DNA of 64,000 nucleotides from Actinomycetales bacterium Actino_02 (GCA_001603275.1 LUYM01000020.1:186001-250000), one strand, 5' to 3'. Numbered from the stretch's first letter, positions 1 through 9,380 are shown. Notes: generated by a model not told the origin, from the sequence alone. Numbers and translations are program-made.

Positions 1-633
1 GATCAGCACCAGCTGGTCACCGGTGAAGGCCTCGGTGAGGCTGGCGGCAGGCTGGACGACCAGGGAGGTTCCGCCGACGATCAAGGTGTCGGCCGCGGCC
101 AGCTCCTCCAGCGCATCATCCAGAACCTGCATGTTCAGCGACTCGCCGTACAAGACGACGTCAGGCTTCACGGTGGCGCCGCACTCGCAGCGCGGAATGC
201 CCTCTGCGGCCAGGATCAGTTCCATCGGATAGCTCTTGCCACAACGCTGGCAGCTGTTGCGCAGCACGCTGCCGTGCAACTCGAGCACGCGCTTCGAGCC
301 GGCCGCCTGGTGCAGACCGTCGATGTTCTGGGTGATCACCGCGCTGAGCTTGCCCTGCTCCTCGAGCCTGGCCAGAGCCAGGTGTGCGGGGTTCGGGCGG
401 GCCTCGGGGTGCAGCAGGTTCGTCCGGTAGTAGTCGAAGAACTCCGCGGTGTGGCTGATGAAGAAGTTGTGGCTCAGGATCTCCTCGGGCGGGTAGTAGG
501 GGCCCAACCAGCGCTGGTACAGACCCTTGCCGGATCGGAAGTCCGGAATGCCGCTTTCGGTGGAGACTCCGGCACCGCCGAAGAAGACGATGCGCTGGGA
601 TTTCGCGATCACTTCGGCTAGTTCATTACTCAC
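1..633 (-). CDS. NAD-dependent protein deacylase, Sir2 family (3' end cut by window edge)
   Basis: This is a sirtuin that removes acyl groups from protein lysines using NAD+; 211 residues are present and the C-terminus lies outside the window. The protein starts [18 protein letters not shown] and carries the NAD-binding signature [16 protein letters not shown], the NID motif in TQNIDGLHQ, the catalytic His in ELHGS, and two zinc-binding cysteine pairs (CQRC and, about 25 residues later, CEC). The GTG at 633 is the start that places the Rossmann motif about 18 residues in. It is divergent from the M20 peptidase, with about 70 bp between the starts. Family assignment is firm; substrate choice (deacetylase or desuccinylase) is not decided. 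Confidence 0.92.
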   Translation of the reverse strand, partial: MSNELAEVIAKSQRIVFFGGAGVSTESGIPDFRSGKGLYQRWLGPYYPPEEILSHNFFISHTAEFFDYYRTNLLHPEARPNPAHLALARLEEQGKLSAVITQNIDGLHQAAGSKRVLELHGSVLRNSCQRCGKSYPMELILAAEGIPRCECGATVKPDVVLYGESLNMQVLDDALEELAAADTLIVGGTSLVVQPAASLTEAFTGDQLVLI

Positions 634-706
634 GAATCGACCCTAGCTCCCGGTCGACGTGCGGGCACGTCAGCGCGGGATTCCGGCCAGGAATAGGCTG
701 CCCGCC

Positions 707-2077
707 ATGCATCAGGAGTTGCCTGCGCCCAGCGATGCCGCACCCGCCAGAGAAGGAATCGCCGAACGCTTGTCGGTGATGATTCAGCACCCAACGGTTT
801 CGTCCGAGCTGGACGCCACCGGCTTGACGCCCTTCGAGGATTTCCAGCATCTTCTCGCCGAGCTCTACCCGCTGACTCACACCCGGCTGGAGGCCGAGCG
901 GATCGGTGATCTCGGTCTGGTCTATCGCTGGTCTCCAGCCGAACTCAACGATGCCGCTCCCGTGGTGCTGATGGGCCATTACGACGTGGTGCCGGTGGCC
1001 GGCCAGGAAGCCGAATGGACGAAACCGCCGTTCTCGGGCGAGATCGTCGACGGCCAGGTCTGGGGCCGCGGGGCCCTGGACGATAAGGGTGCGGTCTGCG
1101 TGCTGCTGGAGGCTGTGGAGAACTTGCTGGCCGAGGGCTGGGCTCCGGCCCGGGAGGTACTGATTTGCCTGGGTGGCGACGAGGAGGTCTACGGACGCTC
1201 GGCTCAGCAGATCGCCACCACCTTGCGTGATCGCGGCGTGCAGCCCTGGTTCGTGCTGGACGAGGGCGGTGCCATCACCGAGATCCCGTTCCCCGGCGTC
1301 AGCGGCTGGTTCGGCATGGTCGGGCTGGCCGAGAAGGGCGTGATGACCGTCCGGCTGAGCGCGGCCGGTACCGGCGGGCACGCGTCCGCGCCGTCCGGGC
1401 TGACCGCGGTCGGACGCATCTCGCGGGCAGCCAATCGGCTCAACCACAATCCGTTCCCGATCCGGCTGCCCAAGACCGTCCGGCAGCTGCTGGCCGCCAT
1501 CGCCGACCACGCCGAGCCGAAGTACGCCCGGCTCTACCGGGCTGCGCTCACCGTCCCGGCGCTGACCAGCCGGCTGCTCACCCTGGCCGGGCCGGACGCC
1601 CGGGTGCTGGTCCAGACCAGCCTGGCCGCGACCATGCTGGCCGGCGGCAGCAGCGCGAACGTGCTGCCCTCGCAGGCGTCGGCCACCCTGAACATCCGGG
1701 TGAATGTGGGGGAGAGCACCGCCGGGGTGCTGGCCCGACTGCGCCGGGTGATCGCCGATCGTGAGGTGAGCGTCGAACTGATCGAAGGCGACGAGCCGAC
1801 TCCCGAATCCGGCTTCGACAATCCGGCCTGGAAAGTGCTGGCCGCCGCCGTCGAGGCCGGCTATCCGGGCGTCCCGGTACTGCCCTACCTGACCACAGCG
1901 GCCACCGATGGACGCCATTGGCACCGGTTCACCCCGGACGTCTATCGCTTCGCCCCGCTGCTGATGGACGCCGCCCAGCGCGGCAGCATCCACGGAAACA
2001 ACGAACACGTCTCGATCGACACCTTGCAGCGCGGCGAGCGCTGCTATCGGGCACTGCTGAAAGGGCTACCGGCATGA
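707..2077 (+). CDS. M20 family metallopeptidase (dipeptidase/carboxypeptidase type)
   Basis: The 456-residue protein is a cytoplasmic di-zinc amidohydrolase of the M20 (CPG2/ArgE) family that cleaves dipeptides or acylated amino acids. Visible metal and catalytic residues are H91-x-D93 in MGHYDVVPV, D125 in RGALDDKGA, the E159-E160 pair in GGDEEVYG, and a C-terminal His in IHGNNEHVS. The dimerisation-domain signature GTGGHASAP is present. I chose the ATG at 707 because a TAGGCT -10 lies 7 nt upstream, which fits a leaderless transcript; an in-frame start at 659 would add 16 unlikely residues. The stop overlaps the next start as ATGA, so it is probably co-translated with the MFS transporter, which may handle its substrate or product. 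Confidence 0.9.
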   Translation: MHQELPAPSDAAPAREGIAERLSVMIQHPTVSSELDATGLTPFEDFQHLLAELYPLTHTRLEAERIGDLGLVYRWSPAELNDAAPVVLMGHYDVVPVAGQEAEWTKPPFSGEIVDGQVWGRGALDDKGAVCVLLEAVENLLAEGWAPAREVLICLGGDEEVYGRSAQQIATTLRDRGVQPWFVLDEGGAITEIPFPGVSGWFGMVGLAEKGVMTVRLSAAGTGGHASAPSGLTAVGRISRAANRLNHNPFPIRLPKTVRQLLAAIADHAEPKYARLYRAALTVPALTSRLLTLAGPDARVLVQTSLAATMLAGGSSANVLPSQASATLNIRVNVGESTAGVLARLRRVIADREVSVELIEGDEPTPESGFDNPAWKVLAAAVEAGYPGVPVLPYLTTAATDGRHWHRFTPDVYRFAPLLMDAAQRGSIHGNNEHVSIDTLQRGERCYRALLKGLPA

Positions 2078-3531
2078 GCACACCCAGCCAGATCACCGAC
2101 CCCGGTCGGGTCCGCTTCGGTGCGCTGGGCGCCGTGGTCGGCTTCCTGGTCTTCGTCGAGCTGACTAGTGGGGTGATCCAGGGCTTCTACACCCCGATGC
2201 TCACCGACATCGCCCGGTACTTCGGCGTCCCCGACGCGGACGTGAACTGGCTCGAGGGCGGCCAGGCGATGGCCGCGGCCTTGATCATCCCGGCCTTCGC
2301 CAAGCTCGGCGACATGATCGGGCATCGCAAGATGCTGCTGATCTCCACTGCGGTCACCGCCCTGGCCAGCATCGCCATGCCGCTGGCCGGCAACTTCTGG
2401 CTGTTCCTGGTGGCCTGGTCGCTGCAGGGCTTCTACATCGTCTGGCTGCCCTTGGAGACGGCGCTGATCTACTCCCGGGCCCGGTCCACCGGGCATCCGG
2501 CCGCGCTCACCCGGCGGGCGGCCGGCCTGCTGGTCGGCGCCCTGGAGACCGGTGTCATCGTGGCCGCCTTGGCCGGGGGCCAGCTGATCGAGGTGCTGGG
2601 CCTGCCCAGCGTGCTGTGGATTCCGGCCATCGCCGTGGTCGCCTGCTTCTTCATCATCTGGTTCGGGGTGAAGGAGTCTCCCGAACTGCACGGCGGACGC
2701 TTCGACACCGTCGGCCTGATCCTGGTGGCGATCGCGCTGCTCGGCTTCACCGGCGGCCTGTTCCTGCTGCGGGTCTACGGCCCGGGCAGTCTGCTGGCCT
2801 GGGTGGTGACGCTGATCGGTTTGGTGCTGATGTGGCCGTTCATCGCCTGGGAGCTGCGTCAGGACGATCCGGTGGTGGATGTGCGGATGTTCACCAACCC
2901 GGCGCTGTGGCCGGTCTTCCTGACCGCCGGCCTGTTCGGGGTCAGCGTGCTCGGCGCCCAGGCGCCGCTGTCCACTTTCGCCCGCACCGACCCGGCGATC
3001 CACCACTACGGCCTGGGTGCCAGCAGTGGGATGACCTCGATCCTGATCGGGGTCTACGTGCTGATGCTGGCCGTCGGCGCGCTGCTGCTGCCGGTGGTCA
3101 CCAAACTGGTCGCGCCGCGAGTCGCCCTGATCGGAGCCAGCGCCATGGTGGCGCTCGGCTACCTGCTGTTCCTGCCGCTGCACGCCAGCTTCATCGAGAC
3201 CCTGGTGAACATGGTGATCGCCGGCATCGGCTCCGGTGCCCTGGTGGCCGCTCTTCCGGCCGCAGCGGCCGCCGCAGCTCCACCGGCTCAGACCGGGGTG
3301 GCCACGGGGTTGACCAACTCGGTGAAGACGGTGGGCGGTGCCGTGGCGTCCGCGGTGTTCGGAATCGCGCTGGCCACCCACCCCGACGGCACGGCGGCCG
3401 GCACGGCCGGCTCGTTCAGCGGCTATCTGACGGTGTGGACGGTCTGTGGCCTGACCGCCCTGGCGGCGGCGATCGCACTGGCCTTCGTCCCCAAGGCGGC
3501 CTTCAGCGATCAGCCGGTCTCAGCGGAGTAG
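2074..3531 (+). CDS. MFS transporter
   Basis: This 485-residue integral membrane protein is a major facilitator superfamily permease, probably of the large drug:H+ antiporter-like type judging by its length and hydrophobic segment count. The motif-A-like loop GDMIGHRKM follows the second membrane segment. The protein opens MSTPSQITDPGRVRFGALG, so the first membrane helix begins near residue 18. Its ATG overlaps the peptidase stop by 4 bp, and its own stop overlaps the convergent HAD phosphatase by 12 bp. The substrate cannot be read from the sequence; coupling to an M20 peptidase suggests a peptide- or amino-acid-related compound, which is inference. Confidence 0.88.
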   Translation: MSTPSQITDPGRVRFGALGAVVGFLVFVELTSGVIQGFYTPMLTDIARYFGVPDADVNWLEGGQAMAAALIIPAFAKLGDMIGHRKMLLISTAVTALASIAMPLAGNFWLFLVAWSLQGFYIVWLPLETALIYSRARSTGHPAALTRRAAGLLVGALETGVIVAALAGGQLIEVLGLPSVLWIPAIAVVACFFIIWFGVKESPELHGGRFDTVGLILVAIALLGFTGGLFLLRVYGPGSLLAWVVTLIGLVLMWPFIAWELRQDDPVVDVRMFTNPALWPVFLTAGLFGVSVLGAQAPLSTFARTDPAIHHYGLGASSGMTSILIGVYVLMLAVGALLLPVVTKLVAPRVALIGASAMVALGYLLFLPLHASFIETLVNMVIAGIGSGALVAALPAAAAAAAPPAQTGVATGLTNSVKTVGGAVASAVFGIALATHPDGTAAGTAGSFSGYLTVWTVCGLTALAAAIALAFVPKAAFSDQPVSAE

Positions 3532-4326
3532 CTCCAGAATGGTGGTGCCGACGCCGTCGGCGTCATTGCCGGCCACCGGGTGCAGGCCGGGACGCTTCAG
3601 GCTGGCATGGCAGTTGGCGACCACATAGCCGCGCCCGGCCCACTGCAGCATGTCCAGGTCGTTCGGCATGTCGCCAAAGGCGACCACGTCGGCGGCGTCG
3701 ATGCCCAGTTCGGCGCACAGCAGAGCCAGCGTGCTGGCCTTGCTGACCCCGACGTCGGTCAGCTCGATCATCCCGTAGGGGTGGCTGGTGGCCGCGTGGG
3801 TGAGGGTGAGTCGATCGCCGACCACCGGAGCGGCCAGGTCGGTCATGGTGTCGGAGGCCAGCTCGGAATGGAAGCCGAGCAGCTTGATCACCTTCCCGAG
3901 TGAGGCCACCAGCTCGGGCAGTGTGCCCAGGTGATGGCCGGGTTCATTGCGCTGCCGGGACGGCGAGTCGGGCTCGCAACCGAAGCCGGTGCCGGTCTCG
4001 AAGCCGAAGCTGATCCCGGGGATCACGGCGCGCAGTTCGGCCGCGACCTCCAGTGCCACCGATGCGGGCAGTGGGAACTCATGAATCACCTTGCGAGAAG
4101 CCAGTTCCACGACGGCGGCACCATTGCTGACGATCACCTGCGGGTGGGCGGCGCTCAACTCATCGAGAACCCCCAGCCAGCGGCTCGGTCGTCCGGTGGC
4201 CACTACGAACGGAATGCCGAGTTCGGCGGCCCGCATCACCGCGGACGCATTGACCTCGGACACCTCGCTGCGCGGGTTGAGGAAGGTGCCGTCCAGGTCG
4301 GTGGCGATCAGCCGCGGACGGGTCAT
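3520..4326 (-). CDS. HAD-superfamily phosphatase, Cof/YidA-like
   Basis: The 268-residue protein matches Cof-type HAD hydrolases, which dephosphorylate sugar phosphates and other small phosphometabolites in the cytoplasm. Motif I is DLDGT with nucleophile D10 and D12, motif II is VVATGRP, and motif IV is GDMPNDLDML near the C-terminus; the long insertion between motifs II and IV is the C2-type cap. The start ATG at 4326 puts the nucleophile at residue 10, as is normal for the family. It overlaps the stop of the upstream membrane-protein gene by 4 bp (ATGA), so the pair is likely translationally coupled. The specific substrate is unknown. Confidence 0.9.
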   Translation of the reverse strand: MTRPRLIATDLDGTFLNPRSEVSEVNASAVMRAAELGIPFVVATGRPSRWLGVLDELSAAHPQVIVSNGAAVVELASRKVIHEFPLPASVALEVAAELRAVIPGISFGFETGTGFGCEPDSPSRQRNEPGHHLGTLPELVASLGKVIKLLGFHSELASDTMTDLAAPVVGDRLTLTHAATSHPYGMIELTDVGVSKASTLALLCAELGIDAADVVAFGDMPNDLDMLQWAGRGYVVANCHASLKRPGLHPVAGNDADGVGTTILELLR

Positions 4327-5132
4327 AGCCGCGAGTTCGGGGTGGGTGAGCTGGCCGAGCTCGGTGACGGCGAGGCCGACTGCGGCGACGGGCTGGCCGA
4401 CGATGGGCTGGGCGAGGAACTGCTCGACGTGGTGGCGGTAGCGCTGGGCGAGCCGCTGTTGGGCACCGGCGGCTGCGGGCGCTGAATCGGAGCCTGCTGG
4501 AACAGCAGAATGGCGATCAGGATGGCCAGCAGGCACAGCAGCACCATCAGCAGCCAAGAGGCCAGGATCGAGCCCCAGCCGGCCCGGTCGTAGCGACCCG
4601 GCCAGGGCAGCGGCCACAGCTTGGCGATTCCGGGTCGGTTCCGGTCGATCCAGTGCAGTCGGTAGTCCGGGCCGGTCGGGCGGCCCTGCGCGGGCACCCC
4701 GACCAGGGCGATGTCGTCCAGGATCCGTTGCGCCTCTGCGACCGATGCGGCCGTGGCGTCGTAGGCCAGCGCCACCCAGGGCGTGTCCGGCAGGTCATCC
4801 CCGACCGCCGGGTCATCGGTGTCCGGGCGGAACCGGCCGGCCAGCCGGCCATCGCTTTGACCATGGCCACCGCGGGCCAGCACGGTGTCGATGTGCAGTT
4901 GGTTGACCAGCCCGGCGAACCGATCGCGGGCCGCGGCATCCTCGGCCGCGCCCTCGGAGAGCAGGATCACGATCGCCGAAGTGTTCACCTGGTCATGGCC
5001 GACATAGGCGACACCGGACGCAGCGGCCGCCAGCCGGGCGTCGATCCAGTAGTCGCCGACCTTCGGCGGATCGGAGGCGAGCAGCGGGAACGGGCGGGCC
5101 ATGGGCTGGCCGTCCGGGGTCGGTGTGCTCAT
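4323..5132 (-). CDS. single-pass membrane protein with Pro/Ser/Thr-rich tail, function unknown
   Basis: I do not recognise this 269-residue protein. Residues 1-185 form a soluble region without a signal peptide, residues about 188-211 are one strongly hydrophobic helix (WLLMVLLCLLAILIAILLF core), and about 55 C-terminal residues are a low-complexity run of Ser, Pro, Ala and Thr. This predicts a cytoplasmic N-terminus with an extracytoplasmic disordered tail. The N-terminal part has mixed alpha/beta character (for example SAIVILLSEGAAEDAAARDR), which could be a small Rossmann-like domain; that is a guess. It precedes and overlaps the HAD phosphatase gene. The ATG at 5132 is chosen because upstream codons overlap the moxR promoter region. 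Confidence 0.72.
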   Translation of the reverse strand: MSTPTPDGQPMARPFPLLASDPPKVGDYWIDARLAAAASGVAYVGHDQVNTSAIVILLSEGAAEDAAARDRFAGLVNQLHIDTVLARGGHGQSDGRLAGRFRPDTDDPAVGDDLPDTPWVALAYDATAASVAEAQRILDDIALVGVPAQGRPTGPDYRLHWIDRNRPGIAKLWPLPWPGRYDRAGWGSILASWLLMVLLCLLAILIAILLFQQAPIQRPQPPVPNSGSPSATATTSSSSSPSPSSASPSPQSASPSPSSASSPTPNSRL

Positions 5133-5289
5133 CTCGTCCAATCGGGCTCGGGAACCGAGGTGAACCCATTGTGCCGCACCTGCGCAGGACCGCAGCCGGA
5201 CGCCGGTTCGGTCACAGGTTGCGGCTACCACCAGCCGGTATCGTTGACCGGGTCTGGACGGCCAGACGAAACCCAGCGGGAGATCACCT

Positions 5290-6396
5290 GTGAGTAGCGA
5301 GAACGAACCCACCATGGCATCCCAGCCCGGTACCCCGGAGTCGCCGACGGCCCCGGCCGCCCCGGCGCCGGCCAAGACCGATGCGGCCAAGGCCGCCAAG
5401 GTGCTCGGCGAGGCGATCGCCCAAGTGCAGCGGGTGATCGTCGGCCAAGAGCACATGGTCGAGCAGCTGATGGTCGCGCTGCTGGCCAAGGGGCACTGCC
5501 TGCTCGAAGGCGTCCCGGGCGTGGCCAAGACCCTCGCCGTGCGCAGCTTCGCCACCGTGGTGGGCGGCCAGTTCGCCCGAATCCAGTTCACCCCGGACCT
5601 GGTCCCCTCCGACATCGTCGGCACCCGGATCTACTCCTCCCGTGAGGAGAAGTTCGACATCGCGCTCGGTCCGGTCTTCGTGAACTTCGTGCTGGCCGAC
5701 GAGATCAACCGCGCTCCGGCCAAGGTGCAGTCGGCCATGCTGGAGCTGATGGCCGAGCAGCAGGTGTCGATCGGTGGGCACACCTACCCGGTGCCGCAGC
5801 CGTTCATCGTGATCGCCACCCAGAACCCGATCGAGTCCGAAGGCGTCTACCCGCTGCCGGAGGCGCAGCGGGACCGCTTCCTGCTGAAAGTGGACGTGCC
5901 CTACCCGCGTGGCAACGAGGAGTTCGAGATCCTGCGCCGGATGAGCGTCAAGCCACCCACCTCGAACCCGGTGCTCGATCCGGAGCTGGTCATGGAGCTG
6001 CAAGAGATGGCTGCCAATGTGTTCGTGCACAACCTGGTTGCGGAGTACATCGTCCGGCTGGTGCTGGCCACCCGTACCCCGGACGAGTTCGGGATGCCCG
6101 ACCTGGTCAACGTCATTCAGGTCGGCTGCAGCCCCCGAGCCACCCTGGGTCTGGTTGCCGCGGCCCGCGCGCTGGCGTTGATCCACGGACGCGACTACGT
6201 GCTGCCCACCGATGTCCAGGCCGTCGCCAAGGACGTGATGAGCCACCGGTTGATGCTCGGTTTCGACGCTCTGGCCGACAACATCACTCCGGCCCAGGTG
6301 ATCGAGCGGATCCTGGCCATGGTGCCCCCGCCCACTCCGGTGTGGAACAACCAGCAGCGGGCCGGCCAGACCGTCACCGCACCCGTCCAGGGCTGA
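5290..6396 (+). CDS. MoxR family AAA+ ATPase
   Basis: This 368-residue ATPase belongs to the MoxR branch of AAA+ proteins, chaperone-like ATPases that act with von Willebrand A domain partners on protein complexes or metal insertion. It has Walker A GVPGVAKT, Walker B VLADEINRAP, and the sensor-1 stretch IATQNPIESEG. A 35-residue Ala/Pro-rich N-terminal extension precedes the AAA core. The GTG start at 5290 follows a GGGAG Shine-Dalgarno sequence. It heads a four-gene operon with a DUF58 protein and two VWA proteins, the standard MoxR-DUF58-VWA arrangement. The client is unknown. Confidence 0.94.
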   Translation: MSSENEPTMASQPGTPESPTAPAAPAPAKTDAAKAAKVLGEAIAQVQRVIVGQEHMVEQLMVALLAKGHCLLEGVPGVAKTLAVRSFATVVGGQFARIQFTPDLVPSDIVGTRIYSSREEKFDIALGPVFVNFVLADEINRAPAKVQSAMLELMAEQQVSIGGHTYPVPQPFIVIATQNPIESEGVYPLPEAQRDRFLLKVDVPYPRGNEEFEILRRMSVKPPTSNPVLDPELVMELQEMAANVFVHNLVAEYIVRLVLATRTPDEFGMPDLVNVIQVGCSPRATLGLVAAARALALIHGRDYVLPTDVQAVAKDVMSHRLMLGFDALADNITPAQVIERILAMVPPPTPVWNNQQRAGQTVTAPVQG

Positions 6397-6402
6397 TCGC
6401 CG

Positions 6403-7452
6403 GTGAGCGTAGCGCCCGGCTTTGCACCTCCACCGCCCGAGCTCGGCGCGGTGCGATCGGTGCTGGCCGAGCCGACCAGCGCCACCATCCCGCTGAACAA
6501 GCTGGCTCCGGAGGCCGCGTTGCGCCGGCTGGAACTGACCATCGTCCGGCGCCTGGAAGGCTTCCTGCACGGCGATCACCAGGGATTGCTGCCGGGTCCG
6601 GGCTCGGAAGCCAGCGACGCTCGCGAGTACGTCCCCGGGCAGGACGACGTCCGCAAGATCGACTGGGCGGTCACCGCCCGCACCACGGTGCCTTACGTGC
6701 GCGACACCGTCGCCGACCGCGAGTTGGAGATCTGGGCCCTGCTCGACGTCACTCCCAGCATGAACTGGGGCACCGAAGGGGTCACCAAGCGTGACTTGGG
6801 CATCGCTGCCGTGGCCACGATCGGTTTCCTCTCCCAGAAGATGGGTGATCGGTTCGGCGGGTTTGTCATGCGTCCGGACATGATGAAGCGGCTGCCCGCG
6901 CAGTCCGGGCGGACGGCGCTGTATGCGCTGCTGCGCCGGATGCTCACCGAGCCGATCGTCTCCGACCACACCACCGGCCCGTTCTCGCTGGCCGCCGGCA
7001 TTGAGCGGTTACGCCGCACCGAGCGGCGCCGCGGCCTGCGTCTGATCGTGTCCGACTTCCTCACCCCCGGTGACTTCGAGTTGGACCCCAATGTCGAGCC
7101 GGAGTGGGAACGTCCACTGCGTCGGCTTGCCGTGCGCAATCAGGTGCTGGCCGTCGAAGTGGTCGATCGCCACGAGGTGGAGTTCGCCGATGTCGGTGAT
7201 CTGCTGATCCGCGATCCGGAGACGAACTTCGAGCGCTACGTGAACACCTCCGACCCGGCCGCCCGGGATCGGATGGACGCCGCTTCGGCCGCTCAGCGGG
7301 AGCGGATCCGGGTCGCCTTGCGCCGGGCCGGTGCCGCCCACATCCAGTTGCGCACCGACTCAGACTGGGTCCATGACATCGCCCGCTTCGTCATGGCTTA
7401 CCGGCGCACCGCCGGCATGCTGCATCAGCCGCCGACCGGAGTGAGCCGCTGA
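6403..7452 (+). CDS. DUF58 domain-containing protein
   Basis: The 349-residue protein carries a DUF58 domain, a VWA-like fold that regularly partners MoxR ATPases. The diagnostic core is REYVPGQDDVRKIDWAVTART at about residues 70-90, followed by a VWA-like strand IWALLDVTPSMNWG that keeps a DxxxSM version of the metal site. No membrane segment is evident. The GTG start lies 6 bp after the moxR stop, and its stop overlaps the ATG of the next gene by one base, so the operon is tightly coupled. Its role is probably as adaptor between MoxR and the membrane-bound VWA proteins, by analogy with other MoxR operons. Confidence 0.92.
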   Translation: MSVAPGFAPPPPELGAVRSVLAEPTSATIPLNKLAPEAALRRLELTIVRRLEGFLHGDHQGLLPGPGSEASDAREYVPGQDDVRKIDWAVTARTTVPYVRDTVADRELEIWALLDVTPSMNWGTEGVTKRDLGIAAVATIGFLSQKMGDRFGGFVMRPDMMKRLPAQSGRTALYALLRRMLTEPIVSDHTTGPFSLAAGIERLRRTERRRGLRLIVSDFLTPGDFELDPNVEPEWERPLRRLAVRNQVLAVEVVDRHEVEFADVGDLLIRDPETNFERYVNTSDPAARDRMDAASAAQRERIRVALRRAGAAHIQLRTDSDWVHDIARFVMAYRRTAGMLHQPPTGVSR

Positions 7453-8417
7453 TGTTCTCCTGGCCGACCTTCCTCAACCCCGAGCGGTTGTGGATCCTGC
7501 TGCTGATTCCGCTGCTGATCGTGGCCTACCTGGTCGTCCTGCGGTTGAGGAAGCGGGTTGGGATGAGGTTCACCAACACCTCACTGCTGGCTCAGGTGAT
7601 GCCGCGGCAGTCGCAGTGGCGTCGGCACCTGGCGGTGGCGCTGTCGCTGCTCAGCCTGATTGCGCTGAGCCTGGCCTGGGCGCGTCCCAATGGTATTGAG
7701 ATGGTGCCGCGCGAGCGGGCCACCGTGGTGCTGGTGATCGATATCTCCCAGTCGATGGCGGCCACCGATGTGAAGCCGAACCGACTCGAGGCTGCCAAGC
7801 AGGCCGCCTTGGAGTTCGTGAAGGACCTGCCGGCCAAGTACAACCTGTCCCTGGTCAGCCTGTCCGGCAACCCGTCCGTCCGGCTGCCACCGACCACCGA
7901 CCGGACCCAGGCCCGACTGGCGATTCAAAGCCTGAAGGTGCAGGACTCCACCGCGGTCGGCGAGGCGGTCTACGTGAGCCTGGACGCGCTGAAGATGGCC
8001 CCGGCCGGGGCGAGCGGCGACTCCAGCCCGGCACCGGGGGCGATCGTGCTGCTCTCCGACGGCCAGAACACCGCGGGTCGCTCACCGGTCCAGTCCGCCT
8101 TCGCGGCCAAGCAGGCCGGCGTGCCGATCTACACGATCGCCTACGGCACCGCGAACGGCTACGTCGACCTGGACGGCAAGCGAGAAGCCGTCCCGCCGGA
8201 TCCGCAGATGCTCTCCGAACTGGCCTCCGACTCCGGCGGCCGCACCTACAGCGCCGAGGATCTCAGCCAGCTGAGCCGGGTGTACGACAACATTCGCAGC
8301 GAGGTCGGCCAGACGCCGACCAAGAAGGAGACCACCGCGATCTGGGCCGGCTACGGTCTGGCTTTCGCCGTGGTGGCCGCCCTGGCTGCCGTCTCTTTGG
8401 GGGCGAGATGGCCCTGA
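7452..8417 (+). CDS. BatA-like VWA-domain membrane protein (first of a tandem pair)
   Basis: This 321-residue protein has two N-terminal hydrophobic helices (about residues 8-27 and 55-75), a von Willebrand A domain, and a C-terminal helix, the topology of BatA/BatB proteins. The MIDAS metal site is visible as DISQS with a downstream LLSDGQNT. The start ATG overlaps the DUF58 stop. It is clearly paralogous to the next gene, sharing the blocks WRRHLAVALSLL, RLEAAKQAALEF, YTIAYGTANGY and LSRVYDNI with near-identical counterparts. It probably presents a metal-dependent binding domain on the outer face of the membrane. Confidence 0.9.
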   Translation: MFSWPTFLNPERLWILLLIPLLIVAYLVVLRLRKRVGMRFTNTSLLAQVMPRQSQWRRHLAVALSLLSLIALSLAWARPNGIEMVPRERATVVLVIDISQSMAATDVKPNRLEAAKQAALEFVKDLPAKYNLSLVSLSGNPSVRLPPTTDRTQARLAIQSLKVQDSTAVGEAVYVSLDALKMAPAGASGDSSPAPGAIVLLSDGQNTAGRSPVQSAFAAKQAGVPIYTIAYGTANGYVDLDGKREAVPPDPQMLSELASDSGGRTYSAEDLSQLSRVYDNIRSEVGQTPTKKETTAIWAGYGLAFAVVAALAAVSLGARWP

Positions 8418-9376
8418 TCCCGACCGAGTTCATGCGCCCGGACCGGCTGTGGTGGCTGATCCTGATCCCGGTGCTGACTGCCCTGTACGTGTTCTTGTTG
8501 TGGCGGAGGCGATCGACGTCGAAGGCGCACCGGATCAACAACCTGGAACGGGTGCTGCCCAAGCAGCAGGCCTGGAAGCGGCACCTGGCGGTCGGCCTGG
8601 CCATCTTGGCCCTGGCCGCGCTGAACATCGCCTTTGCCCAGCCCAAGGCCGAAGTGGACGTGCCCAGAGATCGAGCCACCATCGTGTTGACCATCGATGT
8701 GTCGCTGTCGATGCAGGCCACCGACGTCGCGCCGAACCGGTTGGACGCCGCCAAGAGCGCCGCCAAGGAGTTCCTGCAAATGCTGCCGGCCGGTTTCAAT
8801 GTCTCGCTGGTCCGCTTCGCCGGAACTGCGGCCGTGGTGGTGCCGCCTACCAGTGATCGCGGCACGGTGGCCGCGGCCATCGACAACCTGCAGGTGGCGC
8901 CGTACACCGCGATCGGCGAGGGCATCTACTCCTCGCTGGACGCGATCGCCCAGGCCCCGCCCGATCCGAACGACCCGAACGCCACCGCACCGGGAGCCAT
9001 CGTCCTGCTCAGCGACGGCTTCACCAATATCGGACGCGATTCGGCCGACGCCGCCAAGGAGTCCAAGACCGAGAACATCCCCATCTACACGATCGCCTAC
9101 GGCACGGCCAACGGCTACCTGATCGGCGATGGCGGCCAGCGGGAGCCGGTGCCGGTGAACCACGCCGAGCTGTCTCAGGTGGCCCGGCTGTCGGGCGGAA
9201 AGAAGTTCTCGGCCGGTTCGTCGGAGGAACTGCGCCAGGTCTACGCGTCCATCGCCCGGTCGGTGGGCTACGTCAAGGCCGACCAGGAGGTCACCGAAAC
9301 CTATGCCGGCTACGCCGTGGCCTTCTCGGTCCTGGCGGTGCTGGCCATGATGTCGCTGGCTGCCCGCTGGCCGTGA
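8408..9376 (+). CDS. BatA-like VWA-domain membrane protein (second of a tandem pair)
   Basis: The 322-residue paralogue of the preceding gene overlaps it by 10 bp and ends the MoxR operon. It keeps the same topology, with N-terminal hydrophobic helices, a VWA domain and a final hydrophobic helix (AVAFSVLAVLAMMSLAARWP). The MIDAS motif is DVSLS, and the loop LLSDGFTNIG supplies further metal ligands. Two near-equal VWA proteins in tandem suggest a heteromeric pair, as for BatA and BatB. It is convergent with the yggS-type gene with only 4 bp between the stops. Confidence 0.9.
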   Translation: MALIPTEFMRPDRLWWLILIPVLTALYVFLLWRRRSTSKAHRINNLERVLPKQQAWKRHLAVGLAILALAALNIAFAQPKAEVDVPRDRATIVLTIDVSLSMQATDVAPNRLDAAKSAAKEFLQMLPAGFNVSLVRFAGTAAVVVPPTSDRGTVAAAIDNLQVAPYTAIGEGIYSSLDAIAQAPPDPNDPNATAPGAIVLLSDGFTNIGRDSADAAKESKTENIPIYTIAYGTANGYLIGDGGQREPVPVNHAELSQVARLSGGKKFSAGSSEELRQVYASIARSVGYVKADQEVTETYAGYAVAFSVLAVLAMMSLAARWP

Positions 9377-9380
9377 TCGG

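Noticed and set aside
626-2008. A 460-codon open frame antisense to the M20 peptidase
   Set aside because: Metal-ligand motifs prove the sense gene; the antisense frame has none.
5284-6969. A 561-codon open frame antisense to moxR and the DUF58 gene
   Set aside because: Both sense genes are certain, and the antisense product is a low-complexity shadow without domains.
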